Part shown: one piece after another, positions 60,604-64,000 of the stretch
How the letters are laid out: each line of letters starts with the position of its first letter
How positions within the stretch are numbered: position 1 is the stretch's first letter
DNA from: Spirodela intermedia
Taxonomy: Eukaryota; Streptophyta; Magnoliopsida; Alismatales; Araceae
Direction of reading: 5' to 3'
Assembly: GCA_902729315.2 (NCBI GenBank)
Contig: LR746277.1
Coordinates: forward strand, 5,275,001-5,339,000
Length of the DNA: 64,000 nucleotides
Program-made: the position numbers and the translations under genes
Notes under the pieces: model-generated
Told to the model about the DNA's origin: nothing
Seen by the model: only the letters and a program-made list of their open reading frames with translations
Database searches by the model: none

Positions 60604-61781
60604 CCCTCCTCCATGTTTACAGTGGTCCCGTCTGTCCACAAGATCATGTAATGTGATGCCGACGATGGTGTGATGACGTGTGACGATTGATGATGACGAT
60701 AAATGTAGGCAGTCTGAGACCCAGATGGATATAAAAAAAAATTGTGAAAGGGGGCAGCCAGATAATACTATTCAGATAATAAATACAAAAGTCTGGATTA
60801 GAAACTGCCTCGTGAGACCTCAAACTCTGATCTGGGGCTCGAGTAAGTGAAGAGCCAGATGGGCTAGCCAACTCTCTTCTGACAAAAAAAAAAAAAAAAA
60901 GGGAAAAAAAGAAGTCATATTTTAGATGAAATAAGGGCAGAATATATTTCTGAGATGATAGTTATCGGAAAAATTACTTTCTTAAATTGAAATAATTAGG
61001 CTGCCTGTTTTTTTATTACGAAGGAACAGGGAAATAAGCATTGATACTTCAGCACTAAGGAAGCAAAGAACAACAACAAATCGCAGAAAAACTGAAGAGC
61101 AAGACATTCTAATTAAAATAGAATCTGCAGTTAAAAAAAATAACAATAAAAAAAGGAAAATGAGGAAAAATGGATCGACAAATTCAGCTGGTGGGTTCAG
61201 TTTTCCTTGGGCAAATTGCTTTCAGACTGCACACGAAGTGCTTTTTCGACCACGTTGCCTCTAGCACATGCCTTTGAACAGCCATCTATTTCGGTCATCA
61301 TAGAGATCTGACTTAATTTCCTCTGCCCTTCCCAGTCTAATCTCCAAGTTATCATATGGCAAGTATAAGATCGTGATCAGAATCTCGCCGAATAGTGATC
61401 TGGGTTTGCTTTGCAAACTATACAACTGTGCGCGATTTATGAGCTGTTCAAATGTGGCTCATTCTCAAATGTTCGATTATTTTAGCCACAGAATCGTAAT
61501 TGGGTCTGAAAATAAATCTGCAGGCATTCAATAGCTCAGAATGCTAGAGCAGGACCTGCCACACTAACCCCCACCCGGTGATCACTAGGGTTCACCATTG
61601 TTTTATCTTTTATCATAGAAAAAAAAATCAAAAACCAATCAGGAGAATCTCTGTTCTACAAATAATCAGCAGCATCCATGAGACAACTATGAGTTTTTCT
61701 TTCTGTGGTGCATGATACCGCTATGAATTTAGTGAGAACGAATGGGCAACTTAGAAAAATAATGGAGGTAAGGCGTTGAAC
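60604..61781. other. 3' flank of the NAC gene and AT-rich spacer
   Basis: NAC 3' UTR followed by A-rich DNA (for example A18 at about 60883-60900). No gene recognised on either strand. An open frame on the minus strand at 61656-61781 continues the putative exon at 61782-62048. Confidence 0.5.
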
Positions 61782-62048
61782 CTGTGCCCGAACGACCCTA
61801 GAACTCTGCTTGTCAGCGTGCCTGTGCTTGTGCTTACGAGGAGCACGCGTTGAATGTACTTTCTGAGTACTTCTCCTTGGGTTGTTATTACTGTAGAGGA
61901 CGAGAAGAACACAAAATAACCAGTGAAGGGCACAGACGAAGGGAAAACTTCGTGGTAATACAGAGAATGGTATAGAAATCACTAACCAGAAAACGGCTGC
62001 AAGCAGGGAATATGCAAGGAAAATGCCCAGGGCCAAGAAAGCAGAAGC
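61782..62048 (-). CDS. Putative internal exon of a membrane protein (partial gene)
   Basis: 89 codons open in phase 0, bounded by a good acceptor (gattgtag|GCTTCT) and a plausible donor (GCACAG|gttcaa). The sequence starts ASAFLALGIFLAYSLLAAVF and continues with a second hydrophobic stretch (FVCALHWLFCVLLVLYS), giving two likely membrane spans. A basic, His-rich segment follows (NNNPRRSTQKVH, then APRKHKHRHADKQ). I do not recognise the family. If the donor is not used, the frame runs on to a stop at 61656. Upstream exons would lie right of this point, beyond the retroelement-like DNA or outside the window. Confidence 0.4.
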
Positions 62049-62654
62049 CTACAATCATAGATTATATCATAACTGTTGGAAGTTCCAAGGGGAATACTGT
62101 AAATCATTGAGGATATTTGGGGAATATTCTATAGGGTTTTCTTCCCTTTTAAGGGTATGAGAGGTCGATGATAGGTTTCCGCCCTTCATCCCCTCTGTCC
62201 TCTGTGACCGAGGAAATTATCCTCAATGTTTGTCTATGTTTCTTAAACATATTTTTTTACAACAATATCATAGCATCATCACTTGAAATAAACAGAAATA
62301 GGAACAGGAGATAAAATGACACCAAGAACTAAGAACAAGAACAAGAACAAAAACCTTGAGGGGTGGCTTAAGACATTCAAGGTTATATGTGCATCTCCTC
62401 CTTCCCCGTCACTACCAATCTCCCTGCCGCCCTCGCAGGAGACGAACCTCATCCAACTGCAGATTGGCAGGAGTCATCCTTCCTCATCACCACCTCTTCA
62501 CAGCAATCTAGGGCTGCCTCCAGCACCCCTACATCACGTAGGCGTTAGATCTCCCCAGCCCCTCTTCAGTATCTCCCATTGGCAAACATTTTTGAGAACT
62601 TGCAGCCACCATGGTGAGGCCTAAGGATGGAAACAAGTTCCTCCTTGAAATTGA

Positions 62655-62995
62655 GAGCTTGCAGTCCCTCACATTGATGTGGACAACATCTGATGATCAT
62701 CTTATGGTGCAACAGTCCTCAAATGTCTTCTGAACCACACGGAGGCTAGTGAAGCAAAGAACCACCTTTGCTTGATCTGACAGTCAGATCAAAAGAGTTT
62801 ATTCTTGATGGTGCTAGTTAGATCCAAATCTTCATGAAGAAAAAACTGTCTTCAAGATCGGAATCTGCAATGATGGAGTCTCCACTATTATTGGTGGAAG
62901 AAAACCGACGGAGAGTATTCCCGTTCTCCACGTCCGACATCATCTCCCATACATTAATGATTTTTGACATCTTGGTGGGTGTTCACTCCTAACAT
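62655..62995 (+). repeat. Left arm of a long inverted repeat
   Basis: Pairs with the reverse complement of about 63650-64000. Shared text includes tcctcaaatgtc, tttgatctgacag, agagttta-tctt, agatccaaa-cttc, attggtggaagaaaa, catcatctcccata and gatttttgacatcttggtg. Identity looks moderate, with small indels. Confidence 0.8.
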
Positions 62996-63649
62996 AGCAT
63001 CTCTTTGATCATCTTTGATCATTCTTTAACATTTAGCACCTTATCATTATCGTTGTCACTCCCCAACATGTCTTCATTGAATTTTTTTTATTTCCTCATT
63101 GTCATCACCCAATATATCTTTACTAAATCCTCTTATTTGATCCTTATTATTTTGTTCTTGCATAACTGATGACTTTTTCTGATGAAAGACCTGAGTGTGT
63201 TAGAAGTAGAAATGACATGGTAAAGTATGACGTAGCATCAGATAAGTGGTGTCAATCTCTGCTACTAATCTTACCACTATTGCTTAGATCCTTAAAAACT
63301 CATCTTCTCTTGTGATATCAATCGCTCCATCTCTGATCATGGGTTGTAAAAGATCAAAACAAGAACAACAAGCCTAGTGGCAGAGTCTGGCACCACTTTC
63401 TTGATACCACACCATATCAATACACAACCACGTCTCTCCCAAACTTTTACCACTCTCGGGCCCTTCATTGGGAAAGCCACTAGTTATACAACAACAAAGA
63501 TGGCAAGGAACAAGCGAGACAATTCGACAAAGAGATGTTGAGCGACGACGACGAGTGAGCAAGGTAATTTGAAGACATTTTGGGGGGCAACAATGATGAT
63601 GACATCTTGCTGAAGGCTAAGGGATGGTCAAAGATGATCGAAGTAACAC

Positions 63650-64000
63650 TACAATAGGAGCAGACACCAAGATGTCAAAAATCATCACTATATGGGAGAT
63701 GATGACAGACATGGAGAATTAGATCATTCTCCATTAATTTTCTTCCACCAATGATGACGGAGACTATCATTACAGATTGACCCTAATGATGATTCCTTCT
63801 TCAAGAAGGTTTGGATCTAAGTGGCACTATCAAATCAAAGATAAACTCTTTCATGAAGATACCCACCACTGTCAGATCAAACGAATGTGATTTTTTACTT
63901 CATTAGCACGTGTGATGCAGAGGACATTTGAGAACTGATGTGTCATCAAAGTGACCCTCAAAGGTTAAAAGTTCACATCAATGAGAAAGACATGTCAATA
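63650..64000 (-). repeat. Right arm of the long inverted repeat
   Basis: Reverse-complement partner of 62655-62995. The match continues to the last bases of the window, so the arm probably extends further right. The spacer is about 650 bp. Confidence 0.8.

Larger units (their letters stand above)
62074..64000 (+). mobile_element. Retroelement-like region, start of LTR plus inverted repeat
   Basis: 62074 begins TGTTGGAAGTTCC and the stretch to about 62264 ends ttttttacaaca. It is followed by atatcatagcatc, close to the plant primer-binding motif TGGTATCAGAGC. This looks like a short LTR (about 190 bp) and PBS reading to the right. No second copy of the LTR is visible, so the element may run past the window. 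The interior has no intact coding frame but holds a long inverted repeat. Confidence 0.4.

Overview
The window is nuclear DNA from a flowering plant. It holds multi-exon genes with GT-AG introns, a NAC transcription factor, a plant sterol reductase, long CT/GA microsatellites and decayed LTR retrotransposons. The GC-rich coding exons of the TBC, NAC and 172-residue genes, set in AT-rich introns and spacers, suggest a monocot, probably not a grass. That placement is inference from composition only. Exon models were built by reading splice sites and conserved protein motifs by eye. In each complete model the exon lengths sum to a multiple of three.

Left part (1-17 kb). The last three exons of an RlmH-type rRNA methyltransferase (+, cut by the window edge) end 303 bp before a complete 13-exon cryptochrome-DASH gene (+, 584 aa), which has one GC-AG intron. 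From 6.5 to 15 kb there is AT-rich DNA with LTR-like direct repeats, a decayed Ty3/gypsy reverse transcriptase on the minus strand, and several degenerate tandem duplications. CT-rich promoter/leader DNA follows.

Middle part (17-44 kb). A TBC-domain Rab-GAP gene (+, 5 exons, 788 aa) converges on a 13-exon 7-dehydrocholesterol reductase gene of brassinosteroid/sterol synthesis (-, 436 aa). Then come single-exon DPH3 (-, 85 aa), a decayed chromovirus-like Ty3/gypsy element (+, 30.8-35.0 kb) with LTRs and acidic catalytic residues lost by G-to-A changes, a two-exon gene for an unrecognised 172-aa protein (-), and a 15-exon ANTH-domain clathrin assembly protein (-, 565 aa).

Right part (44-64 kb). 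A PPR gene orthologous to Arabidopsis At1g76280 (-, at least 13 exons, about 911 aa; first exon uncertain) is divergent from a three-exon NAC gene (+, 295 aa) that carries a perfect 16-bp hairpin in intron 1. The last 3 kb hold one putative membrane-protein exon (-) and the start of another retroelement-like region with a long inverted repeat that runs off the window.

The genes are independent housekeeping, developmental and trafficking genes. They do not form a cluster or pathway. I found no CRISPR, operon or other exotic system, as expected for a plant chromosome.
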